A stretch of DNA of 64,000 nt from Apiospora phragmitis (lineage: Eukaryota; Ascomycota; Sordariomycetes; Amphisphaeriales; Apiosporaceae): the NCBI GenBank assembly GCA_038363925.1, contig JAQQWL010000006.1:3700501-3764500 (forward strand), read 5' to 3'. Position 1 is the stretch's first letter. Each line of letters starts with the position of its first letter. Below, piece by piece: positions 35,718-50,423 of the stretch. Under the pieces are notes generated by a model. The model saw only the letters and a list, made by a program, of their open reading frames with translations. It did not search any database and had not been told where the DNA came from. Both the position numbers and the translations under genes were made by a program.

Positions 35718-37158
35718 ATGGAGTCCCAAGGCCCTACTGTCACTTCGTTGGCCATCATATTTGCCGCCATCACGGTAGTTGCGATATCACTGAGGTTGTG
35801 GGCACGCATTTTCTTGGTCAAGAAAGTCGGAGCCGATGATGGTGAGTGAGCCCAGTCACGATACACGAGTGTTGTTGCTTGGAAGGTCTCGATTGCTAAC
35901 AGTAAGATACAGGACTCATCGTCGTTGCTGCAGTAGGTCGCACCCGAACTCCCAGGAAACCAGCCACAATCACCACCCACCGATGATTACAGAGACTAAC
36001 TTGCATGGATATCGTACAGCTGCTATCATGGGCGTTCTCGATCGTGACGGTCGTCGCCGTCGAGCACGGCCTGGGCGACCACATGGAAGACGTGCTGGCC
36101 CGGGGGACGCAGAACATGATCACGTACGCCCAGGCCGTCTGGCTCTCTTCCATCTTCTACAACGCGTGCCTGGGCTTCATCAAGATCTCGGTGCTGGCGC
36201 TGTACGCGCGCCTGGGCGACCGCACCCTCACGCGGCTGGCCTATATTATGCTGGGCGTCGTCGGCTGCCAGGCCGGCGGCAACGTGCTGGCGGCCATCTT
36301 CCAGTGCAACCCGATCCGCGCCGCGTACGACATCACCATCCCCGCGGGCGAGAAGAAGTGCATCAACGTCAACGCGTTCTACCTCGCCAACGCCGCCGTC
36401 AACATCTTTACCGACCTGCTGACGTACACGCTGCCCATCAAACTAGTAGTTAGGCTGCAGGTGCCGCGGCGGCAGAAGATTGGACTTGCCGTCATTCTGT
36501 GCTTGGGATTATTGTAAGTCTTCTTTTGGGTACACTGCCCTCTTCATAACCCCCCTTTTCCATCCAGGGGGGACTATATGTTTAGTACCTGCCAGAGACA
36601 GACGATGTACATGTGCGCTGACCAATGGCTCTTTTCCGTTCAAACAGTGCCTGCATCTCGTCTATAGTGCGCATCACCTTCGTCCCGCGGATGCTCGTCG
36701 ACACCGACGCGACGTTTGTCATCTCGCCCGCCATGTACTGGTCTGTCATCGAGATCAACGTGGGGATCCTGGCGGCCTCGATCCCGTCCTTCAAGCCGAT
36801 CGCGTCGCGCTACATGCCGAAGCTGCTCGGCAGCTCCTACTACGGCCGCGGCGGCTCGACGACGGGGGCCAAGAAGAGCGGCACCGGCTACGGCTACGGC
36901 AGCGGCGCGTTCGGCGGCCGGAGCAAGGGCAGCCGCGGCCTCGAGCTGCACAGCGTCGATCGGAGCAATATTGCTGGTGGTGGCAGCAGCAGCAGGAAAG
37001 GAAAAGGCGAACCCGCATTCAATCTGGGCACGATGGATACGAAGATTGAACGGGGCTTGGGCGCCGAGAACAGCTCTGAGGAGGTCTTGTACGACCCGAA
37101 CAAGGGTCAGATCAACGTGAGGACGCAGATCGAGACGCGCTTCGATGATCGTCCTTGA
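35718..37158 (+). CDS. Fungal rhodopsin-domain integral membrane protein (SAT4-like)
   Basis: A seven-helix fungal membrane protein of the family often annotated as rhodopsin domain or SAT4; these include Pth11-like receptors. The first helix is at about residues 10-35 (AIIFAAITVVAISLRLWA), followed by WAFSIVTVVAVEHGLGDH, AVWLSSIFYNACLGFIKIS with the family FxKxS pattern, the CNPI motif (AIFQCNPIRAAYD), a fifth helix with FTDLLTYTLPI and a SIVRI-containing sixth. The tail after KLLG is Gly/Ser-rich and cytosolic. Four exons: 35718-35841, 35913-35932 (a 20-base micro-exon), 36020-36513 and 36648-37158, together 382 residues with consistent phases and no frame break. It is not a light-driven pump as far as visible: I see no retinal-lysine motif. 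Ligand and role are unknown. Confidence 0.9.
35913..35932 (+). other. 20-base micro-exon of the rhodopsin-domain gene
   Basis: The stretch GACTCATCGTCGTTGCTGCA is flanked by an acceptor (ATACAG) and a donor (GTAGGT), and restores the family's GLIVVAALLSWAF segment when joined to its neighbours. Such a small exon is often missed by automatic predictors, which would break the N-terminus. Confidence 0.8.
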
Positions 37159-39090
37159 GTCGAGCGAATGTAACTCACTGCGGAATGCATATGGTTGGTC
37201 TGGGGCGTATTTACGAATTATGATTCAGAAACTTGTACGATGTTCAGTTTCCTAAATTTCTATTTCTTTCTCTCTTTTGTGGCAACGATTAGGTTAGGAT
37301 AGGTAGTCATGGGGATCGCGGGACTCAAAAGTGGCTTTTAGCAAGCGGGATCGGGCCTGGTGTATTATACCTATTCATTGAAGAGGCCAAATCTAGCTTC
37401 GGGCTTCGATTACGGAAAGAAGTGAATATAAACGTCAGGGTATTGGAACAGTGCTGGGTGCACATATTCGTTCCCCCATAACCTTGCGCCAGGGCTGCTG
37501 ACTGTCGGCTTTCCCTCGTCTGTAAGTCAGCAAGACGCCAAGTGACAATGTATTGATGGTAGAAATCATGATCGGTATCAGCATCCGTAAGTAGACTTAT
37601 GTGAGCAGGAACGTATCGCTTCTCCCGCTATGTGGCCTGACCGACTTAAGTAGAAGTAAAAGAGTGAAGTTGGATTGGTCGGTCTGATCGGCAAGCAATG
37701 CCGAAGAGTCTTGCCGATGCTGTATCAATCCGGCAAAATGTCTATAAGAATTGTATGAAGTTACAACCAACGACGTTGTTTCAAGTAGTAAGTATGTAGT
37801 AATAGTGGCTCGACAGTGCCGCAGACCGTCACACACCCTATGCTTAAGCGATTGGCAGTGTTCATTGGTGGCATTCCACAAAAGCAAGCAATATATGTAT
37901 AGGTAGACAAACTAACGCCGAAGTCGGCAATACTCTTGCACAGGTATGTTGGTAGAAGAAAACGAAAAAGGAAAAGGGCTTACAGGTATGCATAAGAAGT
38001 ACATGTAGAAGGTTAGTTCATTACTAGTGGCGGCATGACCAGACGGAAATAGCACCCTCAGTCAGAAGTTGCATAGCATGGCTTACATGATTACCACGGG
38101 CTTTTGCTGTGCATGATGATGGATGTGATATGATACGGAATTGACAGATACCGGTAGTTATTTTGGTAGACCCGACTGCATGTCGTCAACTCAACTGCCA
38201 GACCGACCCCAAAACAGCTCCAATCTGTAACAAGACGACCGACCGGTTGTCCCGACCAGCGCAACCGCAACCTACCAATGCCTACCCCAGACTCGAAGCG
38301 ATGGAAGTCGACTGTTGCAGAAATCTGCCCCTGCTTGCTGGTGCTGGGAAAAGATGCTGAAGAGATAGGCGGCGACAAATGTGACACTCCACCAGCTGCA
38401 ACTCTAGTTTAAAGTGCCGACCCCTGCGCCTGCGCTGCTGATTGGCCCTGCCTAGCGTTCTTGGCAACCAAAATCCAGGGGTTCAGCGCTTCGAGGTAGG
38501 CCTGGCACCAATCACGGGTGGGAGCACATGTATAGAAGTCGACTTTATAAGCCGTCAAGGTTTCAGGGACAGACACCACGCGTACCGCACATCGCCAATT
38601 ATAGACGGCGCCCCTCTTGGTGAAGATCTTGGTGTGATCTGGAGAGAACTGGCAGGTGCACATGGTCTTCACAGTTGCAGTCTCAGCTAGCAACCACACA
38701 GCGTACCCAGTCGTAGACTGCCTGCTGCTGACTTATGCATGGGCCGAGATAGTGCCAAGGCATGTCATTGGGATGAAAATTCTGGAGAGCGGCTCCTCCT
38801 GGGCGGTTGTGTAAGAAGGGATACCACTGAGGAATGGTTATTAATGGCGATAGACCCTGGCCCATTGGGTCGTGGGCCAAGATCTAGTTGCATATATACG
38901 TTTGCTTACCCAAACGTAGGACTCGTCTATATTCCCTCTTCACCTTCTACTGTTATTCTGCCTATCTCGAAGCATTTGTCAACCGCGTCGATAGATATAC
39001 CCAGTGCTGTGCTACTGTCCCACTGAGACGAGACCGCTCTTAGCTTTATTCTAAGAGCATACCCTAGTGCAGGTCATTCACAGTCACAAA
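37159..39090. other. 1.9 kb intergenic, weak coding candidate only
   Basis: No recognisable gene. The frame 38409-38699 minus (96 codons) is somewhat protein-like and has several Cys and Trp residues (TCQFSPDHTKIF, YNWRCAVRVV, CAPTRDWCQAYLE), and a donor/acceptor-like pair near 38700-38740 could join it to upstream sequence. It might be the last exon of a small secreted protein, but the upstream exon is not resolved. Confidence 0.4.
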
Positions 39091-39656
39091 ATGGCGACCA
39101 CGACAGCTCCATTCCCCTTGGCGACGGATGATCCTAGCATGTACGGCAGCGAAGGTGCCAACAGCCCCGGCAGCGCCATCGACAGTACAGAGGGTGCTTC
39201 GGGGAGCAGCCCGGGCGCCATCGAGATATCACACGGAGGAATGGTGGCCATTATTGTCGTCGTAAGCTTGGTAGCCGTGCTAGGCAGTAGGTTTCCCTCT
39301 CTCCTCACTGGGCTTATACCCCCCCAACAGACAAACGTCATGCTAACTGGGCAATCCACCGCACAGTCTCCATGGCCGTCCTCTTCTACGTGGCAAAGAA
39401 GCGAGAGTGGAAGATCCGGGAAACCCTGCGCCGCTCGGCGAGGAAGGTGGTCACGGCGCTGACGCCTCGTCGCACCGAATTCCCCAAGTCGGTAAAGGAG
39501 TCCTCCGGCCGTGCTTCACGTGGTCGTGTGCGACTTGACGATGTCCCGCCCACACCTCGCCTGAGACCTGAAGACCTCGAGAAGGGGTATGCCAGACCAG
39601 GGATCCGACAGAGCCCAGAAGGACGCAGTACCCAAAAGAAATGGCCCATGAAGTAA
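39091..39656 (+). CDS. Small single-pass membrane protein of unknown function
   Basis: Two exons (39091-39286 and 39367-39656, 80-base intron starting GTAGGT) encode 161 residues. The N-terminal half is Ser/Thr/Gly-rich and lacks a signal peptide. A single membrane helix (GMVAIIVVVSLVAVLGIS then MAVLFYVAKKREWK) crosses the splice junction. After it comes a basic stretch (RRSARKVVTALTPRR) and a charged, Pro/Arg-rich tail. The order is that of a type of single-pass protein with a short extracellular or luminal N-terminus, similar in outline to fungal cell-surface mucin-like sensors without the cysteine domain. I do not recognise a named family. Confidence 0.75.
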
Positions 39657-39708
39657 AAGGAATACCTCCTGGCTGGGGTTGACGTGCTCAGAGAAGGGAT
39701 CTATATAT

Positions 39709-39731
39709 GTGTGTATGTGTGTGTGTGTGTG
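39709..39731. repeat. TG microsatellite
   Basis: A mostly perfect (GT)n tract with one TATG interruption, just 3' of the small membrane-protein gene. Length polymorphism between strains would be expected. Confidence 0.85.
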
Positions 39732-39873
39732 GGTAAGGTGCTTTAGCCACCTAGGTAATTCGATTATGTTCGCTGGATCCGGCACTATGGCGGGGAGTTC
39801 GGCATCGATTTGATAGCATGTACCATTATACCAATCCTGCTTGATGGGTGTTTGAATTTATCTTATTAGGGTA

Positions 39874-41993
39874 TCACAACTTTCTAAATGTGTTTGTGCT
39901 GGCACTCCTCCTGTCGGCATTCGACCGCTTCTGTTGGGGAACCGCGTCCTCCATATCTTGATCTTGCTTCCTCCTCTTTGACTCGGGCACGAATGACACA
40001 GATTTCTCACCAACCACGTCGCCTCTGTTCTTGGTGATGCGACCCGCTTTCTGAATCCGCGAGCCCAGCGCGACGTCCTTCGACTGTCGACCACTTTGAT
40101 TCGAAGATGATACCGTCATCCGAACACCACTGGTGATTTCGTCGTCGTCGTCGTCCGAAGATATATCGCTACCGCTACTATCATCATCGGAGTTCCGTTC
40201 CTTTTGCTTCGGTGCTGTCGAGCCTGACGCGTCCACTTTCGTACTGGGGTTGAGCGACCTGAACTCCCTGCTGGTCTCGTCGACCATAAACTCCTCGTCT
40301 TCGAACAATTTGCCGAAACGATCATCGCCAAGCATGCCAGCCTTGGTGTCCACCTTGGCTCGTCGCTCTTGTCGCTTGAGAAGCTTGTCTGCCAGTTTTT
40401 GATTGACCTTGACCTTCTTGGTTCCGCGAATTCTGGTGGCACGTTCCTGTTCAACCTTCTCCTTGACGCGCTTCGCTCGTTCCTCCTCCCATGCATATGG
40501 ATTGGTAATAAGCTTAGCCTGATCGTACAATTTACTGGCCACAAAGTAACCATGCATGTAAGGGCGTAGGAGGTTGGTCTTTCCGATGAGATGATCCAAG
40601 CTGAGCGATTTCAGGTCCGGTAATGTCAAGAATTTGTAGTTGTCGTATGTTGTAGTCTTGACCTCTTCGGCCATTTCCTCAACCATATTATCCAAGAAGG
40701 AGCACCAGCGGGGCGAAGGGCCCAATCGAGGGATGAGGAATGCGTGTTGGTCCGGACCTGTAAGAGAGAGACTGTTAGTCAATGGTTTATATGAAAAAGG
40801 CATAAAGACTTGGAGCTTACCCTCGTTTGCCGTCATCAGCATGCCGGTGTCCTTGATCCAGGCGACATGATTGATATCAACCACGGGCTCCATAGAAGCC
40901 CACGGCTTTCCATCAGACTCGTCCCAGAGCTTAATTGTGCGTTTATCGGCAGACAATATCTTCTTTTCTTGAGATGCCGTCGTCAAGTGCATCAGCTGCT
41001 TAATAGGATAACCCATACCCTGGTCCTTTTGGAGTAGTGCACGAGGTGAACGCAAATCGAATAGCTTTACTATTCCTTCTGAGCTGCCAACAGCCAAGGA
41101 AAGTCCCGAGTTGCTGAAGTCGAGTGCCGTAACCTCGCCCTCTAATTTAGGACCGGTGACCGGAATGGCCTTCTTTGCCCTGGGATCGAAAAAGGCAACC
41201 GTCCCGGCTGACGTACCGAATGCAGTCAAACCATGTGTATTTTCCGCTATGGTGCCGCAGTTGACACTCGGGGCGTAGATGCTTCCTTGCAAGCCAGTTT
41301 CGACGCCCTCGTCCCGACCGACGTCGATTTTGTAACTGTTCAGGAATTGACCGAGATCAAGGTTCATCCGGAAAACTTCGCCGTTGCCATCAGCATCGAG
41401 GCCCACGGAGGGCATAAGAGCCTCAGCAGAGAAGCGATCGTATACCAAATCCTGTTTACATCGTCAGAAGTGATTGCCACTAGATGCTACTTTTCGACTT
41501 ACTCTTCCGTAACGGGGCAAGCGGGTGGTGTAATGTCGCTGGCCTTTGGTGTGGAACTCGAGGGATCGGTCGGACTGAAGGTGCAGAGATTTTGTATAGT
41601 CGGACGACAAGAGTAGGAAAGTGGTGTTCAGGGCGGTCGTATGCCTAGAGAAAGCTAGGGATAGATGTGGTGTATAATGCACATGCATTTGAGGCTTGTA
41701 TGTTCCTGTGCTCACGACCCAATCTCCGTCCTCGCTAGCCCGGATACACTGGCTGGCCTCTTCAAAGCCGAAATCCTGGAGAAGCTCGACTCGGTTCATG
41801 TACTCGGCATCTTGTTTGAGGGATCGCTTCCTCCTGCGGGCGAGCCATTCTGGCAATGGGCGGGCGGTTTCTGCGCCGGCAACTACAGTGACCAGTGATG
41901 TCAGTACAAACGACCACGGGTCCTGGACATAACGCCATCCAATCCAAACTGACCTGTATAGACAGCCACGTCTCCTGTGATATCGCTCTTCAT
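39874..41993 (-). CDS. ENP2: Ribosome biogenesis protein Enp2/NOL10
   Basis: Enp2 is a nucleolar WD40 protein of the small-subunit processome, needed for early 18S rRNA processing. The N-terminus (MKSDITGDVAVYTVAGAE then ARPLPEWLARRRKRSLK) and EYMNRVELLQDFGFEEAS fit the family. WD-type strands follow (VALDFS/DFSNSGLSLAVGSSEG, LFDLRSPRALLQKD), then the conserved block WCSFLDNMVEEMAEE, LIGKTNLLRPYMHGYF and NPYAWEEERAKRVKEKVEQE. The C-terminal 130 residues are acidic and basic and disordered. Four exons: 41993-41954, 41882-41503, 41451-40821 and 40757-39874, totalling 644 residues with consistent phases. The 63-base intron 40758-40820 interrupts TANEGPDQHAF and would otherwise be read as a 21-residue insertion. 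No frame break. It is divergent from MED13. Confidence 0.94.
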
Positions 41994-43097
41994 ATTGTTT
42001 TTGGGCAGTTTTCAAACTATGAGAACACGCCCAGCAACCGAGTCGGCCTTGTACAACTGCGACAAAAAGTCGAACTAATTATCGACGAAGGTTTTCGGGA
42101 ACGGTAAGTCGGATGTATGGCTTCTTCCGGGAGGACAACCAAAAGCCGTAAGAAAAGACGTTGAACAGAGCTGCGAAAACGCGACGACTCGATAGCTTCC
42201 TTAATACGCATAAAAATTCAAGGACGAGCAGAGGAGGAAAGCGGTTGCTGCCAAGTGCGAATGTGCTGCTTGGTGGGGTGGTCAACCGTTGTTAGAGGCT
42301 CTTCAGTCCTGTCGCGATGGAATTAAAATTTTAGCGGTCTAGTGCGGCAAAACGCCTAAACTTCCAGCGCACCCAGAGTCCCAGATATGCGCAAAGAAGC
42401 ACTGACATGGATCAGATGCTTTGGTGGGTATGTCCACTTAGCCTCCTAGCTGCCTAGCCTGCTTCGGCCGAACAATCGATTAGATCTGCAGGATCCGCCT
42501 ACTGGCAACCCTCGTATGATGATTGGTTGCAGCCACCCGCCGAAGCCACAGCTTGTCCTGTAGTTCTAGGCTTGAGGAGGTCCCTGTTTATGGCTCCAGT
42601 CCAGTGCACCATTTAGCTCGAAACCGGGGAGAGCGAGGACATTGATGCGCCGTATTGTATGCAGCTACTCCGTACCTAGGAAACAACAACGCCTCAAGCT
42701 TGATGCGACAGCCCTCGAAGCACAACCGTCTTGTCAGAACGGCAAGACAACGAAACCAAGCCATCATCGAGGCATCGAGCAACGTCTTTGGCACATTGAA
42801 CAGCCCAGCCCCTTCGGTTCTGCATCAAACCCTCCGACGTCTCGTCGCGTCCGCAGACCCATTAATTCGCCGAGCATCGCGAACGAACCTTCAAGACATC
42901 ATCTCGAGCGCATACTGCCAGAAACCATTCTTCGACCGGCGCGGGTGCGATGGAGTCGGCCAGATCGAACGCATCATCCGTTTCCCGCATATGCAACACC
43001 AGACTTTCGACAGCGAATAAACCGAGGTAGCAAAGACACCTGACTGGTTCATACTCTACCACAAAGTCCTAGAACCAGTGGCCTCTGCAATGACGAT
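41994..43097. promoter_or_regulatory. Divergent promoter region of ENP2 and MED13
   Basis: This 1.1 kb interval separates the two start codons and must contain both promoters. A plus-strand frame at 42655-43020 (121 codons) overlaps a second frame at 42642-43043; both are low in hydrophobic order and have no family character, so they are more likely the MED13 5' leader than separate genes. Confidence 0.5.
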
Positions 43098-46000
43098 ATG
43101 GATACTTCGGAATATGAGACTAATGCTTTGCTGATCGTGAGTTATAACCCGTGCATCACTGTACTGGTTGCGTTCTTCCCCCCTAACTGACCTGGTCTTA
43201 GAACGACATCTCTTCTGTCGCTTACGCATTCTACGAATTCAATGCCCCGCCATCCAACATCTTCGGCACCGGCGCCCTCGAACTCGAAGGTAGCTTGAGA
43301 GGTGATGGCTACCTAGCCCATCTGGACATGGCCAAGCATGGCCTGTGGTGCTTTCGCCTGCTCTGGAAGGATGGTCAAAATGACAGCCCGGTCTCCCAAG
43401 GACGTTAGACAGCTGTGGCTATACTCTATCCATTACCGATGAGAACACATTCGAGCCTGCTGGCCTCGCTAGGAATCGCCTATCAGGCCCCAACTCAGCC
43501 CAGACGCCCAACAGTTCGTCGTCGAGTGTTTCAGGAGCCTTGGATTCGATAGCGAGGATTCCTCCCCCAACGCATTGGGCATTGATGGTGCTGCGACTGA
43601 GAGCAAGCCGGTCGCTTCAACGTCCACCAAGGATGTATATGAACACTTCATATCGGCTGTCATATCTGCTCTTTCCGCCGGTCTTTGTGGGGAAAACGGG
43701 TGCTACACCCCTCGATTCGAGGACATTATTGCTTCCACCACATGTGCGAAGCGATAGCAATGGTGGCATTCCCATCTTGCCTCGCTAAGAGCGTACTTGA
43801 CCACTACTGGAGCCTTGGTATCTACGGTCAATGTCTGCCTAGCAGAAGGTCTCAGTATCTTCTCGGACTCTACCTTGCTGCCGTCAGTCGGGCGTACGGT
43901 CTTGGCAGCACCTCTCGGCGTGTTTGCAACGTGTTATCTTGTGACGGAGAGCGATGGCTCATCAGCTACCGAAAGCGGAGTGGGCCAGTCACCTGATCTT
44001 CAAGTTCTACGACTTCGCCCTGATAGGGAAGAGCGCTTGCGGCCATGGCGTAATATTTGCGTAAAGCTACTCGAAGCCCGGAATCTACCTTCCCCTATTA
44101 GCGGCACGCAAAAATGGCTGAGCCTGCAACGGGTGCGCCGGAAACCTGTCGAGGCCAAGTTTGATGGCAAAAACACCCCCCTATTTAACACAAGCACAAA
44201 CATGTCATGGCCTTCTAGCCTTTGCCTTTGCAAGGCTTTTCAGACTCAGCATAGAGAAACCACCTGAGGACCCGGCGCGTACTCTGACAGATGAATCTTA
44301 TGACCCCTTGTCCCTTGCGAAAACCTGGTTCTTGGGTGCTGGTGAGCGTGACGAGGCCTTGGCCAGGAAAGCCAAGGAGAGGGATGCTGCACTTGCTCGC
44401 GATGCCGCCTCATCCGATAATCAGGTGCAACAACCAAACGGGACATCTCCATTAGCCCTTCATCGTTCAGGTCATCCAGGGGTTCCTCCAGGTGCAATGT
44501 ATCCGACGCCGCCGGATGGAGTTCAGGCCCCTGTGGGGGCAACGCCTTCTATGGATGGAACGGTGTCCAGCCCTGCAAACAATAACAGTGCTGCTGTTAT
44601 GGCCGATGTCGACGCAGTCATGAGCGCCCCACCGGATGCTTTTACGGAGGCCTGGGATCAGCCCGTGTTGAAACGAGAGCGTCATACAGGCTCATTCGAC
44701 TCGGAAAACTTATTTGGTGACTTGGGCCCCGATATGTTCGGTGGTGAGAACGACATCACTGATGCTGATTTCAATTTCTTCGACGAGCAACCGGGTGACA
44801 TGGACATCTCGCTTGACATGCCTGACATGTCAAACAGCGTGCCCACCCTTGACTTGACGGCAAGTTTCGGTGCACCAGCACCGCCTGAAGTCAAAGCAGT
44901 ACCAGCTGAGGCACCTGCTCCTCTGCCGACTCGTACTACTGTGTTCGCCAAACCTGAACTCAAACATGCCAGGAGTTCGTTGGCGCAAGAGTCAAAACGA
45001 CCAGCTGAGATTGAGCCAAGTAAACAAGAGCCTCAGAGAGCAAAGCGACAAGCAAGCCCGTTCAACCCGGATACTGTTTTCAAACGAATCAGAGCGTCAT
45101 TGGACAATCGCAAAGCGGTTCAGCACAATTCTCAGATATACCAACCTCAATCGAGCAGCATCTTCCAGAAGGTGGATTTTGGACCAGATCTGTCGATGGT
45201 CGACAGCAAGTACCAAGGCAATGGTCGATTTGATTTTACCTTCACACGATCAGAGGAAACCCGCCCCCTGTCCATAAATGCGCCGCCCACGACGAATTAT
45301 CTCCAGCGCCATGTTAAAGGGCGCCGGAAGCCCAGAGGGCTCCCTGGCAATGTCGGCGATCTGCTTGCTCGCTTGGTTAATGGGACTGGAGGTCTCACAC
45401 AGCAGCCGAGTCCTGCTAAACCTGATGACGTATCGTCAGATGCAGACGAAGGCAGCTTGGTATCTGACCAAGATGATTCAACGTATGAAAGTGACGAGCC
45501 CCCATCGCCTGTGAAGTCTGTCTCTGTCCGGAAACGGCGCATGGAGGATGACGAGAAATCGCTTGCAACTTCCTTTAAGGACTTTGAATCCGTGGATGCA
45601 GCTTCGCCTTCTCTATCATTCGATGTGCCTATTTTCTCGAAATCCGACGTTGAACTTCCACTGGTCAAGTACTTTGCCGACCCAGAGCCCACAGACTTAC
45701 CCTTGGCTCTGCCTGACCAAGAATTCATAATAGCAGCCCAGTTACTCACAGAACAAGCCTCTACCAGTACGCTTTGTTTAACAACGACACAGGACACACT
45801 TACACAGACAAGCCTGGATCGGCGGCGCGATCTCATGACAATCACGCACAAACTAGTTGACGATTTGCGAACTGTGTTGCCTAAGGCATTTGGAAACGAG
45901 GCTGCGGGGTGCCAGTTTCGTTCATTCATTGATGTCCAAGACGTGCCTTTACTAGGGCAGCCCTCGAGACTACAGCCTCGACCGCCCGGGGCTGATCAGA

Positions 46001-47651
46001 TCAAACCGAGCAATCCGTTCCAAATCGCGTCTCCGCATATGGAGTTGCGTCGGTACGAAGCGAAACTCTCTGTTCTACCATCGGCGGTAACATTCTGGGA
46101 AAGTCTTGGGCTTGGGCCTTCCAATGGTGGCAAGAGCATCAATGCCGTTTGCATCTTCCCTGAGTTCACTGGTGTTAGCGACGACGCGGATGTGTTCCTA
46201 GATAGGATGCAAAGTGTCTACGAGAGTCTCAAGCTTGGCACCTTCAGTCGTATGGATGCGTCACCGGAAATTCCCAATGGCCTAATGTCCTATCAAGTCG
46301 AGAAGACAGCTGACAGTTTCCAAAATCCTACATCGCTTATGGGTCCGAATCTATCAGCAGGATTATCCAAGTTGAGCGAGGTACTGGCACACCTTGCCGT
46401 CAAGGAAACGAACTTCATGGTCTTCTTCGTCTATTCTTCAGACACAGCAGGAGCTGCGATTGAGTCGTGCTATGCTTTTCAATGCCTCTTCGAGCGGTAT
46501 AAGAAGCTCTTGCTCAATAGCAGAAAACGCGTGGAAAACGACATGGCTCTGCAACTCATCCCGCTGGATTTCCTCGCCTCTTCGACATCGATTCCTATGC
46601 CATGCCCAGCCGACTATATTAAATTGGCTTTTGAAGTGTACGATCGCTGCACGCTTTTTGGAGGGGCGATGCCGTCGCCGGCTATCGTGCTCGAGCAGCC
46701 GCTGCCACGTATCATCGACTTCAAGCTAACATCAACACCGACTTCGTCTTTATTACATGAAAACAGCTGTCTTCATTTGGCCTACGCACAAAGTGTAGAC
46801 GAGCGATGGATCACGGCTGCTTGGACTGATAACAGAGGGTATCAACAAATGACAGCTTCGTACTGCCTGGGGCGCAGAAACAAGTCCATTGCCGCCCTTT
46901 TCGCGGATGTTGCGCACGAGATTTGGGAAACTACTCGGGACATCACCTGCACACGAAAGGTACATTGGCGCATCATGATCGCCAAGTGCGGTGTCATGGA
47001 TCAATCGGAGATTGAGACTTGGTCCAATTTAGCACAGGCCGAGACACAGTGCTCCGTCAGTTTGACCCTGGCCACGGTAGACACGAACCCTTCGCTCCAA
47101 CTCATCCCGCCCACGGTGAGGGTGCCGACAAGCGGGTCAGCCGCTTTCTATACCACCCCGTATCTACTCCACAAGCATCTATCGTATCCCCGGAACAGTC
47201 TGGGAACGGCCCACCGACACCGTCTATCCGCGGCGCCGATGGCGGCCCTACCAGCGCCCCCACTCCAGGCGGCGGCACCGCCGACGACTTGGAAGCGGAC
47301 GCAACGCTTGTCGACGTCACTGATCACATGTGGGGTGCAGTCCTGGCGCACCGCCTGAGTAATTCCATGTCGCCGACGGACCTCAATCCGGCCATCGTCT
47401 CGGGCTACCTTGTCAAGCGTGGCGGCCCGCGGCCCGAAGACCCCCCGGCCGTCATGGAAGTCAACATTGTCCACTCCGAGGGCTGCAATCCTCGCGCCTA
47501 CGAGACAGCCATGCGCGAACTTCTCACGTACTACAGGGGTCTGGGTACGCTGGCGCGCGCCAGAGGTATGGTGGACAAAGAAGTCGATTGCCGTCCTTGG
47601 CATATTGCGGCAGCGGAGAAGGGATGTAGGACATTATATATGTTGATGTAA
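43098..47651 (+). CDS. SSN2: Mediator kinase-module subunit Med13/Ssn2 (six frame breaks)
   Basis: Med13 links the Cdk8 kinase module to core Mediator and regulates RNA polymerase II. The N-terminus is on a 39-base exon (43098-43136, MDTSEYETNALLI), joined across a 65-base intron to 43202. Family features in order: the FYEF-NAPPSN-IFG start; EHFISAVISALSAGLCGENG with PLDSRTLLLPP; YLTTTGALVS; RLFRLSIEKPPED; LAKTWFLGAGERDEA; then a disordered acidic middle with DADFNFFDEQPGDMD; and a C-terminal domain ending WHIAAAEKGCRTLYMLM. Frame switches are needed near 43400-43406 (missing), 43545-43590 (missing), 43698-43700 (extra), near 43780 (missing), near 44235 (extra) and at 47156-47159 (missing C). 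The adjusted product is 1496 residues. Loss of Med13 is tolerated in some fungi, so mutation is not excluded, but errors are simpler. Confidence 0.9.

Positions 47652-50423
<2,772 letters not shown>

Noticed and set aside
26502..37158. P450, rhodopsin-domain protein and NLR as a secondary-metabolite gene cluster
   Set aside because: No polyketide, peptide or terpene synthase, transporter or cluster regulator is visible, and a 4 kb gap separates the P450 from the next gene.
42642..43043. Two overlapping plus-strand frames upstream of MED13
   Set aside because: No family character; they fit an untranslated leader of MED13 better than a gene.
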